Position numbers and translations under genes: made by a program. From contig CAVPRX010000001.1 of NCBI GenBank assembly GCA_963708115.1, positions 1,674,001-1,738,000 on the forward strand: DNA of 64,000 nt, written 5' to 3'. The DNA comes from VRUE01 sp963708115. GTDB taxonomy: Bacteria > Actinomycetota > Thermoleophilia > Solirubrobacterales > 70-9. Positions 31,618 through 40,708 of this stretch are shown here, one piece after another. Within the stretch, counting starts at the first letter, position 1. Every line of letters begins with the position of its first letter. The notes beneath the pieces were generated by a model that was not told the origin of the DNA, searched no databases, and saw nothing but the letters and a program-made list of their open reading frames with translations.

Positions 31618-33156
31618 TCAGGAGTCGAGTTCCGGCGCTTTGCCGGACGGCATCCATTTCAGCGCGACCAAGAAGGCGATGGCCATCACTCCGGCCATCG
31701 CGTAGAAGACCGTGCGAGAGGCAAGGGCGAAGTCGTGCTGGACCGCGGCGAGGATCGTCTGCGCGTGGGCGCCGGCGTGTTCGGCCAGGGTCGCTTCGCT
31801 GCCGCCACCTCCCTGGGTCACAGAGTCGGCGATCTGGTCCGCCTGGGCCTTGGGTATGCCTTTGGAGCCCAGGGTCGACTCCAGGTTCGCCTTGTTCTCG
31901 AGGATCAGCACGGTGCCGAGTACGGCGAGGCCGAGGCTGGAGCCGAAGTTGCGGACAGTCTGCGTGATTCCGGTCGCCTCGCCGTAGCGGCTGCCGGGCA
32001 CCCGGTTGAGCGCATCGGTATTGGCCGGGCTGAGCACTAGCCCGACGCCGATTCCGGCGACGACGATGAAGGGCCACTGAGCGCTGACCGAGAGGTCGGG
32101 CAGCGAGTGCGCCCAGAGGGCGAAGCCGCCTGCCGCGACCAGGCAGCCGGATACCACCGTCGGCCGCGCCCCCCGCTCGTCGAGGATCCTGCCGCCCCGC
32201 TGCGTGGCGACGAAGAAGCCGCCAAAGAAGATCAGCAGGTAGAGGCCGGTTTCCGAGGCGCTTTCGCCAAGCGAGATCTGCGCGTACATGCTGGCGAAGA
32301 AGAACAGCGGGATGAAGGGGATCATCAGCAGGAAGAGGATCACGTTGTCTACCGCGAAGGCGCGATTGGTGAAGGTGCGGATCTGCATCAGCGGGAATTT
32401 GGCGCGCAGCTCGTAGAGGACGAAGCCGACCAACAGGGCAATTCCGGCGGCGATGCAGAGCCAGGTCGCGGCGCTGCCCCAGCCCCAGACGCTCGACTGC
32501 TGCAGGCCCAGCACGGCAAGCCCCATCCCGGCCGCGATCAGTACCGCGCCGCGGTAATCGAGCGGCGCCGGGTGGCGCTCGTTGTTCGGCTTGGAGATCG
32601 CGATCAGCACCAGCGAGGCGATCGCGACCGGCACGTTGATCCAGAAGATCGCCCGCCAGGTCCACTCGGTCAGGTAGCCGCCGGCGATCGGGCCGATCGA
32701 GGTGAAGGCGCCGGCAAGGCCGAAGAAGATCGCCAGCGCACGGCCGCGCTCGCGCAGCGGGAAGGCGGCGAGGACGATCGCCAGCGCCGCCGGGAACATC
32801 AGCGCCGCGCCGGCCCCCTGGATGATGCGGAAGGTGATGATCCACGGCTCAGCCGCGCCGCTGGTCGGGGTCGCACCGCACAGCGCCGAGGCGGTGGCAA
32901 AGATGACGACGCCGATCACGACCATGTGCCTGTGCCCGGCGATGTCGGCGAGTCGGCCGCCGAAGGCGAACAGGGCCGAGAGCGAGAGCAGGTAGCCGTT
33001 GATGATCCACTGCACTCCGGTCGAGGAGAGCGAGAGGTCGCCCTGTAGCTGGGGGATTGCGATCGCGACGATCGTCTGGTCGATGAAGGTCATCGAGACC
33101 GCCAGGATCATCGCCGCGAGGATCAGTTTCTGGTTGGCGCCACGGGTTTCGTCCAT
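31618..33156 (-). CDS. MFS transporter, DHA2 (14-helix) family
   Basis: 512 aa, 14 predicted membrane segments. The start 'MTFIDQTIVAIAIPQLQGDL' is the DHA2 signature ('LDxTIVNVALP'). 'GGRLADIAGHRHMVVIG' is the loop between helices 2 and 3, and 'GFGLAGAFTSIGPIAGGYL'-like sequence (as 'FGLAGAFTSIGPIAGGYL') is antiporter motif C. It probably exports drugs or metabolites by proton antiport. It is convergent with nothing and lies upstream of the Vps62-like gene by 71 bp. A long perfect hairpin lies just upstream of its start region. Confidence 0.88.
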   Translation of the reverse strand: MDETRGANQKLILAAMILAVSMTFIDQTIVAIAIPQLQGDLSLSSTGVQWIINGYLLSLSALFAFGGRLADIAGHRHMVVIGVVIFATASALCGATPTSGAAEPWIITFRIIQGAGAALMFPAALAIVLAAFPLRERGRALAIFFGLAGAFTSIGPIAGGYLTEWTWRAIFWINVPVAIASLVLIAISKPNNERHPAPLDYRGAVLIAAGMGLAVLGLQQSSVWGWGSAATWLCIAAGIALLVGFVLYELRAKFPLMQIRTFTNRAFAVDNVILFLLMIPFIPLFFFASMYAQISLGESASETGLYLLIFFGGFFVATQRGGRILDERGARPTVVSGCLVAAGGFALWAHSLPDLSVSAQWPFIVVAGIGVGLVLSPANTDALNRVPGSRYGEATGITQTVRNFGSSLGLAVLGTVLILENKANLESTLGSKGIPKAQADQIADSVTQGGGGSEATLAEHAGAHAQTILAAVQHDFALASRTVFYAMAGVMAIAFLVALKWMPSGKAPELDS

Positions 33157-33187
33157 GCCCCTGCGTTTTGCCGCAAACCCCTCAACT

Positions 33188-33248
33188 CCTCCCGCCGACG
33201 GGCCTCAAAGTGGACAAATAGGACACTTTGAGGCCCGTCGGCGGGAGG
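33188..33248. terminator. 25-bp perfect inverted repeat
   Basis: Arms 33188-33212 and 33224-33248 pair over 25 bp without mismatch around an 11-base AT-richer loop. It sits between two divergent genes (31618-33156 minus, 33272-33445 plus). A terminator has no obvious job there, and there is no T-tract. It could instead be an operator, an attenuator or a small mobile inverted repeat. The class given is a placeholder. Confidence 0.45.
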
Positions 33249-33271
33249 TTCCGGTAGTCTCGCCCGCGCTC

Positions 33272-33445
33272 ATGCCTGACGTCTTCTGGATCGGCCTCGG
33301 TATCTCAGCCTTCTGCCTCTTGGTTGGCTTCATTGCCGGCGCCAAATCGAGCACCACGCGGACGCTCACCGGCGTCGCGATCGGCGGCTACCTCGGCCTG
33401 ATGGCCGGTTTCCCGCTGCTGGCCATCGGCCTCGCGACCAGCTAG
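33272..33445 (+). CDS. Small two-helix membrane protein
   Basis: 57 aa from ATG 33272, with two hydrophobic helices ('FWIGLGISAFCLLVGFIAGA' and 'GVAIGGYLGLMAGFPLLAIG') joined by a basic loop. A TAGTCT -10-like box lies just upstream. It starts 24 bp after the long inverted repeat. No family assigned. Confidence 0.55.
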   Translation: MPDVFWIGLGISAFCLLVGFIAGAKSSTTRTLTGVAIGGYLGLMAGFPLLAIGLATS

Positions 33446-33530
33446 CCATACGCGGCGAGGAATAATCGTTCTCCCGGTCGGGTAGCTGCCCCGTGCGGTT
33501 CCCAGTCAAGCGACGGAACGGAGGCACGAG

Positions 33531-34370
33531 ATGACCCAGGCGACGTCGATCCCCGCGGTGACGCTTCACGACGGGGTCGAGATTCCCCAGCTTGGCTTCG
33601 GTGTCTTCCAGGTGCCGCCGGAGAAGACCCAGGACGCGGTCGAGGAGGCGCTCGAGAGCGGCTATCGCCACATCGATACCGCCGCCGCTTACCGCAACGA
33701 GCGTGGCGTGGGAGCGGCGATCGCCGCCTCAGGCATTCCCCGCGAGGAGATCTTCGTCACCACCAAGCTCTGGAATTCCGCGCAGGGCTACGAGTCGACC
33801 CTGGGCGCCTTCCGGAAGAGCATCGACAGGCTTGGCATAGACCACGTCGACCTCTACCTGATCCACTGGCCGGTGCCGAGCGAGGGCCGCGCCCTCGACA
33901 CCTGGCGCGCTTTCGAAAAGATCCACGCGGAGGGCGGCGCGCGCACGATCGGCGTCTCCAACTTTCGCGTCGAGGACCTCGAGATGCTCGAGCACGAGGC
34001 GGAGATGTTGCCGACCGTGAATCAGGTCGAGCTCCACCCACATTTCCCGCAGGCTGAGCTGCGCGCGTGGCATCGCGAGCACGGCATCGCGACCGAGTCC
34101 TGGAGCCCGCTCGCCCAGGGGGACCTGCTCGTCAACGAGACGATCGCCGCCGTGGCCGCTCGTCATGACCGCACGCCGGCGCAGGCGATTCTGCGCTGGC
34201 ATTTGCAGCTCGGCAACGTCGTCATTCCCAAATCCGTCACCCCGAAGCGGATCCGCGAGAACTTCGAGCTGTTCGACTTCGAGCTCACCGAGGCCGACAT
34301 GACTGAGATCGCCGCCCTCGACGTCGGGCAGCGGATCGGCCCCGATCCGGGTACGTTCGTCGCCCCATAG
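33531..34370 (+). CDS. Aldo/keto reductase (2,5-diketo-gluconate reductase type)
   Basis: 279 aa, a normal length for the AKR5 group. The TIM-barrel tetrad is visible: Asp in 'GYRHIDTAAAYRNE' with the Tyr after it, Lys in 'FVTTKLWN', His in 'LYLIHWPVP'. 'GVSNF' and 'IPKSVTPKRIRENFELFDFEL' form the NADPH-binding part. It reduces carbonyl compounds with NADPH; related enzymes act on diketogluconate, methylglyoxal or xenobiotic aldehydes. GGAGG lies upstream of ATG 33531. Substrate unknown. Confidence 0.92.
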   Translation: MTQATSIPAVTLHDGVEIPQLGFGVFQVPPEKTQDAVEEALESGYRHIDTAAAYRNERGVGAAIAASGIPREEIFVTTKLWNSAQGYESTLGAFRKSIDRLGIDHVDLYLIHWPVPSEGRALDTWRAFEKIHAEGGARTIGVSNFRVEDLEMLEHEAEMLPTVNQVELHPHFPQAELRAWHREHGIATESWSPLAQGDLLVNETIAAVAARHDRTPAQAILRWHLQLGNVVIPKSVTPKRIRENFELFDFELTEADMTEIAALDVGQRIGPDPGTFVAP

Positions 34371-34388
34371 ACCCTGGCCAGAGACTGA

Positions 34389-35047
34389 GAATCGTCAACG
34401 CGGTCGCCGCGACCGCCTTCGTCGTCGGCGGCTCGCTGTTCGCGATCGGCGCCGCGCTGGCGCAGGCCGGCGTCGCCGAGGACGTCTACCTCTCCGTCTA
34501 CCTGGTCGGGGGTGTTTTCTTCAGCACCGGTGGCTACGCCTCGCTGGTTCAGGTGATCAACGAGCCCGACGAGCCGGGCGGTGTCGTGCCGACGCGGTGG
34601 CGCTGGTGGTCGCGCGAGCCGCGGCGGTTGGCGTGGCTCAGCGCCGCCGTCCTCTTCGCCGGCACGATCGTCTTCGCGATCAACCTGGTCGACTCGTTCA
34701 TCGAAGGGCTCAGCGCGGCCGAAGAGGACCGGCTGGTCTGGTCACCGGACATCGTCGGCTGCGCGCTCTTCCTCGTCTCCGGCCACCTGGCGCTGGTCGG
34801 GATCGGCGGTTGGCGCTTCTGGCGCCGCCGCGACCTCGGCTGGTGGATCGTCGCCGTCAACCAGATCGGCTCGATTCTCTTCATGGTCTCCGCCGTGGCC
34901 TCCTTCGTGCGCCCCTCCAGCGGCGATGCGCTGGCGGTCGGCGTCGCCAACTGGGGCACGATCGTCGGCGCCCTCTGCTTCGCGATCGCCGGCCTCATGC
35001 AGGAGTTCGAGCACCCCGCCGGCCCGCGCCGGCGGCGATCAAGTTGA
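34389..35047 (+). CDS. Multi-pass membrane protein, unknown
   Basis: The longest frame with a standard start is GTG 34553 (164 aa). Sequence upstream to about 34389 also codes for membrane-type residues ('VAATAFVVGGSLFA'), so the true start is probably earlier, perhaps non-standard or hidden by a base error near 34440. The product has about five membrane helices and conserved-looking loops ('WWIVAVNQIGSILFMVSA', 'VGVANWGTIVGALCFAIAGL'). It resembles YrhK-domain membrane proteins, but I would not name it. Its end overlaps the convergent ltrA-like gene by 9 bp. Confidence 0.6.
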
Positions 35048-36214
35048 GGCGGCCTCGGGACGGCGTACGCGTTGGCGCCCCTCGCCGTAGCTGCGCGTCT
35101 CGTAGGCGATCAGCGCCCAGATCATCAGGTTGACGACGGCGAGCGCGACCAGTGCCGGCACCTCCGTCGCCACCGGCACGAGGATCAGCAGGACGATCGC
35201 CAGCAGCAGGCGCCGGCGGCTGACCGTGTGGACGTGGCGGTAGCGGAAGGCGACGTGGCTGAGCAGGTAGATCGCCAGGCCGCCGAGCAGGGCGAAGGCC
35301 GGCACCGCGTGCAGGTGGTCGCCGAAGTGGCCGATCGTCGTCTTCAGGCCGAGCGCGACGAGGACGATCCCGGCAAACATGCCGAGATGCACATAGGAGT
35401 AGGAGTCGCGGGCCATCTCGTTCTGCACGCGGCCTGGCTCGGCCTCGGCGAGGCGGCGACCGGCGACGATCGCGACGATGTCGAAGTAGGTCCACCACAT
35501 CGCCGCGGTCAGGGCGACGCCGAGCACCGCCGCGGTCCCGATCCCGAGGTCGAGGGTGTGGGATGCGCCGACGCCGATCGCGACGATCGACTCGCCGAGG
35601 GCGATGATCACGATCAGGCCGTGGCGCTCGGCGAAATGCCCCGGCATCAGTTTCCAGCCTTCGGAGCCGAAGAAGTAAGGCCCCGCCATGTCGAGGAACA
35701 GCGCCAGGGCCCAGAGCGCCCCCTGGGCGAGGCCGTCGAAGAGCGAGGCGAGCGCCAGCAGCGAGACGGCGATCAAGGTGCTGACGGCAAGCCCGAGCAC
35801 CGAGTGGCGCAGGCCGTCGTCGTCGGGGCTGGCGAGCATGAAGAGGGCGATCTGCGCGCTGCGCACGACGCCGTAGATCAGCGCGAATGGGAGGGCGAGG
35901 CTGCCGAATGCTTCCGGCACGCAGAGCGAGACGAGCAGTAGCGCCGCCATCGCCCCGAAGATGACCAGCCGGACCGCGCCCTCCTCGGGGTCGACGACGC
36001 TGGTCAGCCAGGCATAGCCGGTCCAGGCCCACCAGAGCATTCCCAGCACGAGCATGCCCTGGGCCAGCCCCGACCAGGTCGGGTGGTGGGCCATCAGCGC
36101 CGTGCACTGGGTTATCGCGAGCACGAAGACGAGGTCGAAGAAGAGCTCCAGCGGCGTCACCCGCTCGCCTTCGCGCAGCGTCGCGCCGAGCCGCGACTGT
36201 CGTTCCTCAGGCAT
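35039..36214 (-). CDS. LtrA-family (low temperature requirement A) membrane protein
   Basis: 391 aa from ATG 36214, which overlaps the upstream transporter stop by 8 bp. The family signature is 'VTPLELFFDLVFVLAITQ' followed by about 12 membrane helices; 'ERHGLIVIIALGESIVAIG' and 'YSYVHLGMFAGIVLVALGL' are also conserved. LtrA proteins were named from a cold-sensitive Listeria mutant; their molecular activity is not known. The longer upstream frame (to 36331) is antisense-like Arg/Ser sequence and was rejected. Coupled to the DHA2 transporter gene. Confidence 0.9.
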   Translation of the reverse strand: MPEERQSRLGATLREGERVTPLELFFDLVFVLAITQCTALMAHHPTWSGLAQGMLVLGMLWWAWTGYAWLTSVVDPEEGAVRLVIFGAMAALLLVSLCVPEAFGSLALPFALIYGVVRSAQIALFMLASPDDDGLRHSVLGLAVSTLIAVSLLALASLFDGLAQGALWALALFLDMAGPYFFGSEGWKLMPGHFAERHGLIVIIALGESIVAIGVGASHTLDLGIGTAAVLGVALTAAMWWTYFDIVAIVAGRRLAEAEPGRVQNEMARDSYSYVHLGMFAGIVLVALGLKTTIGHFGDHLHAVPAFALLGGLAIYLLSHVAFRYRHVHTVSRRRLLLAIVLLILVPVATEVPALVALAVVNLMIWALIAYETRSYGEGRQRVRRPEAAST

Positions 36215-37760
36215 CCTCTGCAGCGTATTGCGCGAGTAGCGCCTCCTCCTCGTCCTTCTTCGGGAAGAGGAAGAAGACGAGCGCGGCGCCGAGCAGGACG
36301 GCACCGATGCCCGCGGTGTAGGCCAGCTCATCGCCCTTCAGGAAGGAAGTCTTCGCAGCGGCGACGATCTGGTGGGAGTACTGCGGGTACTGTTCGGCGA
36401 GGTCGGCGGCGCTGGAGAAGGACTTGGTCAGCTCGCCTTCGACGTTCTCGGTGACCTTGCTCGCTTCCGGGGAGGAGGTGATCGCGGCGCCGGCGGCGGC
36501 GGCGTAGCCGGCGGTCAGCAGGGCGCCGAAGATCGACTGCATGATCGCGCCGCCGAGGTCGCGCTGCAGGTCGGCGGTGCCGGAGGCCATCCCGGCGCGC
36601 TTGACCGGCACCGAGCCGGTCAGCGAGTGGGAGGCCGGGGTGCCGGCGAAGCCGACGCCGACGCCGATCAGCGCGTAGCCGAGCCCGACCTTCCAGTAGG
36701 AGATGCCCTGCTTCCAGAGCAGCAGCATCGTCAGGAAGCCGAGCAGGCAGAAGACGTAGCCGATCAGCAAGGTGAAGCGAGCGCCGCGTGCCTCGACCAG
36801 CTTGGCCGAGCGGGGGGCGACGACGACCATCAGCGCCGCCGCCGGCAGGATCGCCAGGCCCGAGTCGACGGTCGAGTAGTCGAGCACGTTCTGGAGGAAC
36901 TGCTGGCCGATGAACATCGCCCCCATCAGCGAGCCGAAGACGATGATCCCGGCGCAGGCGGCGACCCAGAAGATTCGTCGCGAGGCCACGTCGAGGTCGT
37001 AGAGCGGCGAGCGGGCGCGCCGCTGGCGGATCACGAAGACCACCGCGGTCGCGATCGCGACGAGGCCGAGTCCGACCGCCACAGTTCCCTTACCGGGGAC
37101 CGGGGCGAGGTTGATCCCCATCACGATCGCCGCGATCAGCAGGATCGAGAGGATGCCGCCGAAGTTGTCGACCGGCTCGGTCGTCTCGTTGACGTGGGCG
37201 GGGACGTAGCGCCAGGCCATGAAGAGGGCGAGGGCGGCCAGCGGCAGGGTGACGAGGAAGACCGAGCCCCAGTCGAAATGCTCCAACAGGGCGCCGGAGA
37301 GCAGCGGCCCGAGCGAGGCGATCGCACCGCCGATCGCCGACCACAGCGCGATCGAGCGGGTCCGCGAGTTGCCCGACCAGAGCGCGGTGATCAGCGCCAG
37401 CGTGGTCGGGAAGGCCATCCCGGCGGCGATGCCGCCGAGCACGCGGGCGGCGAATAGGACGCCGTCGGAGGGCGCGAAGCCGGCCAACAGGGAGGCGGGG
37501 ATCGAGAGCCCCATGCCGAGCAGCAGCATCATCTTGCGCCCGTAGCGGTCGCCGAGCGCGCCGAGGTAGAGGACCGAGGTCGCCAGCCCGAGCGAGTAGC
37601 CGACCGCGATCAGGTTGAGCGTCGTCTGGCCGGAGCCGAAGGCCTTGCCGATGTCCGGCAGGGCGACGTTGGCAACCGCGAGGTTGAGGTTGGCGACCGC
37701 GGCGACGAGGATCAGCGCCGCGAGAACGAGACCGGCGCGTTGGGGGCTTCGCTCCTCCAT
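36207..37760 (-). CDS. MFS transporter, DHA2 (14-helix) family
   Basis: 517 aa, 14 predicted helices. 'LNLAVANVALPDIGKAFG' is the helix-1 signature. 'LGDRYGRKMMLLLGMGLS' is the conserved loop, and 'GGAIASLGPLLSGALLEHF' holds motif C. A long extracytoplasmic loop of about 60 residues precedes the last helix. Probably a proton-driven exporter. It is distinct in sequence from the transporter at 31618-33156. It starts an operon with the LtrA-like gene and is divergent from the metallo-hydrolase at 37829. Confidence 0.88.
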   Translation of the reverse strand: MEERSPQRAGLVLAALILVAAVANLNLAVANVALPDIGKAFGSGQTTLNLIAVGYSLGLATSVLYLGALGDRYGRKMMLLLGMGLSIPASLLAGFAPSDGVLFAARVLGGIAAGMAFPTTLALITALWSGNSRTRSIALWSAIGGAIASLGPLLSGALLEHFDWGSVFLVTLPLAALALFMAWRYVPAHVNETTEPVDNFGGILSILLIAAIVMGINLAPVPGKGTVAVGLGLVAIATAVVFVIRQRRARSPLYDLDVASRRIFWVAACAGIIVFGSLMGAMFIGQQFLQNVLDYSTVDSGLAILPAAALMVVVAPRSAKLVEARGARFTLLIGYVFCLLGFLTMLLLWKQGISYWKVGLGYALIGVGVGFAGTPASHSLTGSVPVKRAGMASGTADLQRDLGGAIMQSIFGALLTAGYAAAAGAAITSSPEASKVTENVEGELTKSFSSAADLAEQYPQYSHQIVAAAKTSFLKGDELAYTAGIGAVLLGAALVFFLFPKKDEEEALLAQYAAEDA

Positions 37761-37828
37761 CTAGGCCAACCTATCCAGCTTGACGGTCCTCACGCGAGGA
37801 TCCGTCCGACCCTGAGAGGATTGGCGCG

Positions 37829-38833
37829 ATGGCGGACGAGCGCAAGAAGCCCGAGACGCCCCGCGCGGAGAAGGTGATCCCAGGCGTCTGGAGGCTGCGG
37901 CTGCCGCTGCCCTGGCCGGGCGTCCCGCATGGCAACGTCTGGGCGCTCGCCGCCGACGGCGGCATCGTCCTCTTCGACACCGGCATCGGTGGCAAGGGCG
38001 GTCTGCGCCGCTTCGACGTCGCCCTCGCCCAGGCCGGCTTCGGGCTCGAGGACGTGCGCCTGCTCGTCTGCACCCACTCCCACACCGACCACTACGGCCT
38101 TGCCGCGCCGATCGTCGCGGGCGCCGGTTGCGAGCTCTGGATGCACCCGGCGTGGGGCCACGTGCGCCTGATGGCCGACGATCCGCAGGCGGCGCTTGAG
38201 CAGCGGATCGAGATCGGCCGGCAGAGCGGCGTGCCGATGGCCTCGCTGGAGCGCTTTCGGGAGCGGCGCGAAGAGGACGACGACAACGGCATCGATGCGA
38301 TCGTCGAGCCCGACCGGGACTTGCTCCCCGGCGTGGAGGTCGAGACGGACCTCGGCTCCTGGCAGGTCTACGAGACGCCGGGCCACGCTCCGTCCCACGT
38401 CGTCCTGCATCAGCCCGAGCGCAAGCTGATGATCTCCGGCGATCACCTGCTCGGCCGCACCGTGCTCTTCTTCGACCACGGCCACAGCCCCGACCCGGTC
38501 GGCGAATTCCTCCGTGGCCTCGATGAGGTCGAGCCGCTAGACGTCGACCTGGTCCTGCCCGGCCACGGCCGCACCTTCCGCGACCCGGAGGCGAAGATCG
38601 CCGAGGCCCGCCGCCAGGTCGGTGAGCTGCTCGGCAAAGTGCGCGACTCGCTTGGCGAAGGGGAGAGGACTGCCTTTGAGATCGTCGCCGACCTCGTCGG
38701 CCCCGAGAACGTCAACGGCCCAGCCAGCATCTGGGCCCTGCAGATCGTCCTCTCCAGCCTCGACCACCTGACGATCCTGGGAGAGGCCGGCCCGGTCGAG
38801 GGAACCGACCCACAGCGCTGGAAGCTCGGGTAG
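37829..38833 (+). CDS. Metallo-beta-lactamase-fold hydrolase
   Basis: 334 aa. The metal site is 'THSHTDHYG' (HxHxDH), followed by the His in 'ETPGHAPSHVVLH', the Asp in 'ISGDHLLG' and the His in 'VLPGHGRTF'. An extra C-terminal helical region of about 80 residues ('AEARRQVGELLGKVRDSLGE') is like those in lactonase/thioesterase-type members. It would hydrolyse an ester, thioester or lactone using two zinc or iron ions; the substrate is not evident. It is followed 16 bp later by the SRPBCC gene on the same strand. Confidence 0.88.
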   Translation: MADERKKPETPRAEKVIPGVWRLRLPLPWPGVPHGNVWALAADGGIVLFDTGIGGKGGLRRFDVALAQAGFGLEDVRLLVCTHSHTDHYGLAAPIVAGAGCELWMHPAWGHVRLMADDPQAALEQRIEIGRQSGVPMASLERFRERREEDDDNGIDAIVEPDRDLLPGVEVETDLGSWQVYETPGHAPSHVVLHQPERKLMISGDHLLGRTVLFFDHGHSPDPVGEFLRGLDEVEPLDVDLVLPGHGRTFRDPEAKIAEARRQVGELLGKVRDSLGEGERTAFEIVADLVGPENVNGPASIWALQIVLSSLDHLTILGEAGPVEGTDPQRWKLG

Positions 38834-38848
38834 GTAGGCTCTCGCGTC

Positions 38849-39292
38849 GTGGCCAGCTTCACTCTTTTCCGCGAGGTCAATGCGCCGCCTGAGGTGGTCT
38901 TCGACGTTCTGACCGATCACCGCCGCTACGCGGAGATCACGCGGTTGCGCAAGTCGACGCTCGAGCGGGAGGGCGATCCGGCACCCGACGGGGTCGGGGC
39001 GATCCGGGTACTCGCCGCGGTCGGGCCGCCGATTCGGGAGGAGGTGGTCGTCTACGAGCGGCCGAGCCGCTTCTCCTACAAGGTGCTGTCGGGGCTGCCA
39101 CTGCGCGACCACCTCGGCACCGTCTCGCTGGAGCCGAGCGACGGGGGCACCAAGGTCACCTACGCGCTGAAGGCGATTCCGACGGTTCCCATTGCCGGGA
39201 AAGCTGTGATGTTCGGGCTCAAGCGCGCGGTCACCGAACTGCTGAACGGCGTCGTATCCGAGTCCGAGCGGCGCGCTGTGGCTGAGGCCTAG
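38849..39292 (+). CDS. SRPBCC (START/Bet v1-like) protein
   Basis: 147 aa from GTG with a TAGGCT -10-like box about ten bases upstream. A helix-grip fold is suggested by 'VNAPPEVVFDVLTDHRRYAE' at the start and the strands 'RPSRFSYKVLSGLP' and 'GTKVTYALKA', with a long C-terminal helix. Members bind lipids or hydrophobic ligands, or act as cyclase/aromatase-like subunits. No catalytic residue can be picked out. Confidence 0.8.
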   Translation: MASFTLFREVNAPPEVVFDVLTDHRRYAEITRLRKSTLEREGDPAPDGVGAIRVLAAVGPPIREEVVVYERPSRFSYKVLSGLPLRDHLGTVSLEPSDGGTKVTYALKAIPTVPIAGKAVMFGLKRAVTELLNGVVSESERRAVAEA

Positions 39293-39301
39293 CCGGCCCG
39301 G

Positions 39302-39361
39302 ATGGGCCTGCCGATCTACGCGCGGCTCGGCTTCGGCGAGATGCGAGAGCACCGCCTTTGA
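39302..39361 (+). pseudogene. GNAT acetyltransferase C-terminal scrap
   Basis: Nineteen codons, 'MGLPIYARLGFGEMREHRL', match the last motif of GNAT acetyltransferases (G-x-P-x-Y-x-x-L-G-F). No further GNAT sequence exists upstream, where the SRPBCC gene ends. It overlaps the next gene's TTG start by four bases. A relic of a lost gene, not a functional one. Confidence 0.5.
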
Positions 39362-40671
39362 GGGCCCGGCTGACCGCCTTGCGGATCGGTGCAGGGCAGC
39401 TATGGCACGAGCACCGCTGGGCGACGGTGGCGCTGATCGCCTCGGTCGTGGTCGTCATCGGCGGCATCGTGGGAATCGCTTACGACGCACTCAAGCGGCC
39501 CGCCGACATCCACAACGAAGCGGCCGCCTTCCAGCCGCAGAAGCCGAAGGTGCAGAAGCGCAAGACGGTCAGTTGGCCGCTCTACGGCTACGACCGCGCC
39601 CGCACCCGCTACCTGCCGGCGAAGGGCGTGCGGCCACCGTTCCAGAAAGTCTGGCGCTACACGGACGGCCCGCTACTCGAGTTCCCGCCGACGATCGCCG
39701 GCGGCAAGCTCTACTTCGTCAACAACAGCGGCTTCGCCATCGCGCTCGACGCCAATACCGGCAAGCAGCTCTGGAAGCGGCGGATCGGCCGCCTCAACGC
39801 TTCCTCGCCGACCTACTACAAGCACCGCCTCTACATCGTCAACCTCGTTCCCGGTCACGTGGTCAAGCTCGACGCCCGCACCGGCCGGATCATCTGGAAA
39901 CACTCGCTGCCGGGGCGGGCCGAGTCCTCGCCGATCGTCGTCGGCAACAGCCTCTACTTCGGTTGCGAAGACGGCAACCTCTACTCGCTCAGCACCCGCA
40001 ACGGCCACGTGCGCTGGGCGACCGGGCTGGGGGGACCGGTGAAGGCGGCGCCCGCCTACTACGGCGGCGTCCTCTACGTCGGCGACTACGGTGGATACAT
40101 GAATGCCGTCGAGGCGAAGAACGGCAAGCTGGTCTGGCAGAGCGACTCGCTCGGTCAGGGCTTTGGCACCTCGGGCGCTTTCTACTCGACCCCCGCCGTC
40201 GCCTTCGGCCGCGTCTACGCGGGCAACAACGACACCCGCGTCTATAGCTTCGACCGTCACGATGGCGCGATCGCCTGGACCTACTCGACCGGCGGCTACG
40301 TCTACTCGGGTCCAGCGGTCGCAAGCACCGGCCACACCGGCCCCACCGTCTACATCGGCTCTTTCGACGGCAACGTCTACGCGCTCAACGCGAAGAACGG
40401 GGTGCCGCGCTGGATCCGCTCAGCCGGTGGCTCGGTGATCGGCTCGCTGACCGCGGTCGGCGACATCGTCTACGCCGCCGAGTTCGACGGCACCTCGACC
40501 ACCGGCTTCACGATGAAGGGTGGCCACCCGGTCTTCCACTACCCGCGCGGCACCTACACGGCGGTCGTCTCCGACGGCCACCGCATCTACCTGGTCGGCT
40601 ACTCGAGCATCACCGCCCTGCAGCCGTTCGAGTTCAAACGCGGCCTCGCCGACCGCGTTGTCGCTCGTTAG
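39358..40671 (+). CDS. Membrane-anchored PQQ-like beta-propeller protein
   Basis: 437 aa from TTG. One N-terminal membrane helix ('VALIASVVVVIGGIVGIAY', residues 22-40) and a basic linker precede about seven beta-propeller blades with the repeat 'G-x-L-Y-x-x-x-x-x-G-x-x-x-A-L-D-A-x-T-G-x-x-x-W' (for example 'AIALDANTGKQLWKRRIG'). The repeats belong to the PQQ/BamB-like class, but no PQQ-site residues or heme are evident, so it is more likely a scaffold or sensor outside the membrane. No partner is visible nearby. Confidence 0.8.
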   Translation: MRARLTALRIGAGQLWHEHRWATVALIASVVVVIGGIVGIAYDALKRPADIHNEAAAFQPQKPKVQKRKTVSWPLYGYDRARTRYLPAKGVRPPFQKVWRYTDGPLLEFPPTIAGGKLYFVNNSGFAIALDANTGKQLWKRRIGRLNASSPTYYKHRLYIVNLVPGHVVKLDARTGRIIWKHSLPGRAESSPIVVGNSLYFGCEDGNLYSLSTRNGHVRWATGLGGPVKAAPAYYGGVLYVGDYGGYMNAVEAKNGKLVWQSDSLGQGFGTSGAFYSTPAVAFGRVYAGNNDTRVYSFDRHDGAIAWTYSTGGYVYSGPAVASTGHTGPTVYIGSFDGNVYALNAKNGVPRWIRSAGGSVIGSLTAVGDIVYAAEFDGTSTTGFTMKGGHPVFHYPRGTYTAVVSDGHRIYLVGYSSITALQPFEFKRGLADRVVAR

Positions 40672-40708
40672 CCGCCCCCGGACACGAAGCGGAAGAGGCG
40701 GCGCCTGA

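Noticed and set aside
31547..32845. N-terminal extension of the Vps62-like protein
   Set aside because: It is the DHA2 transporter read in a wrong frame; a signal peptide begins at ATG 31546.
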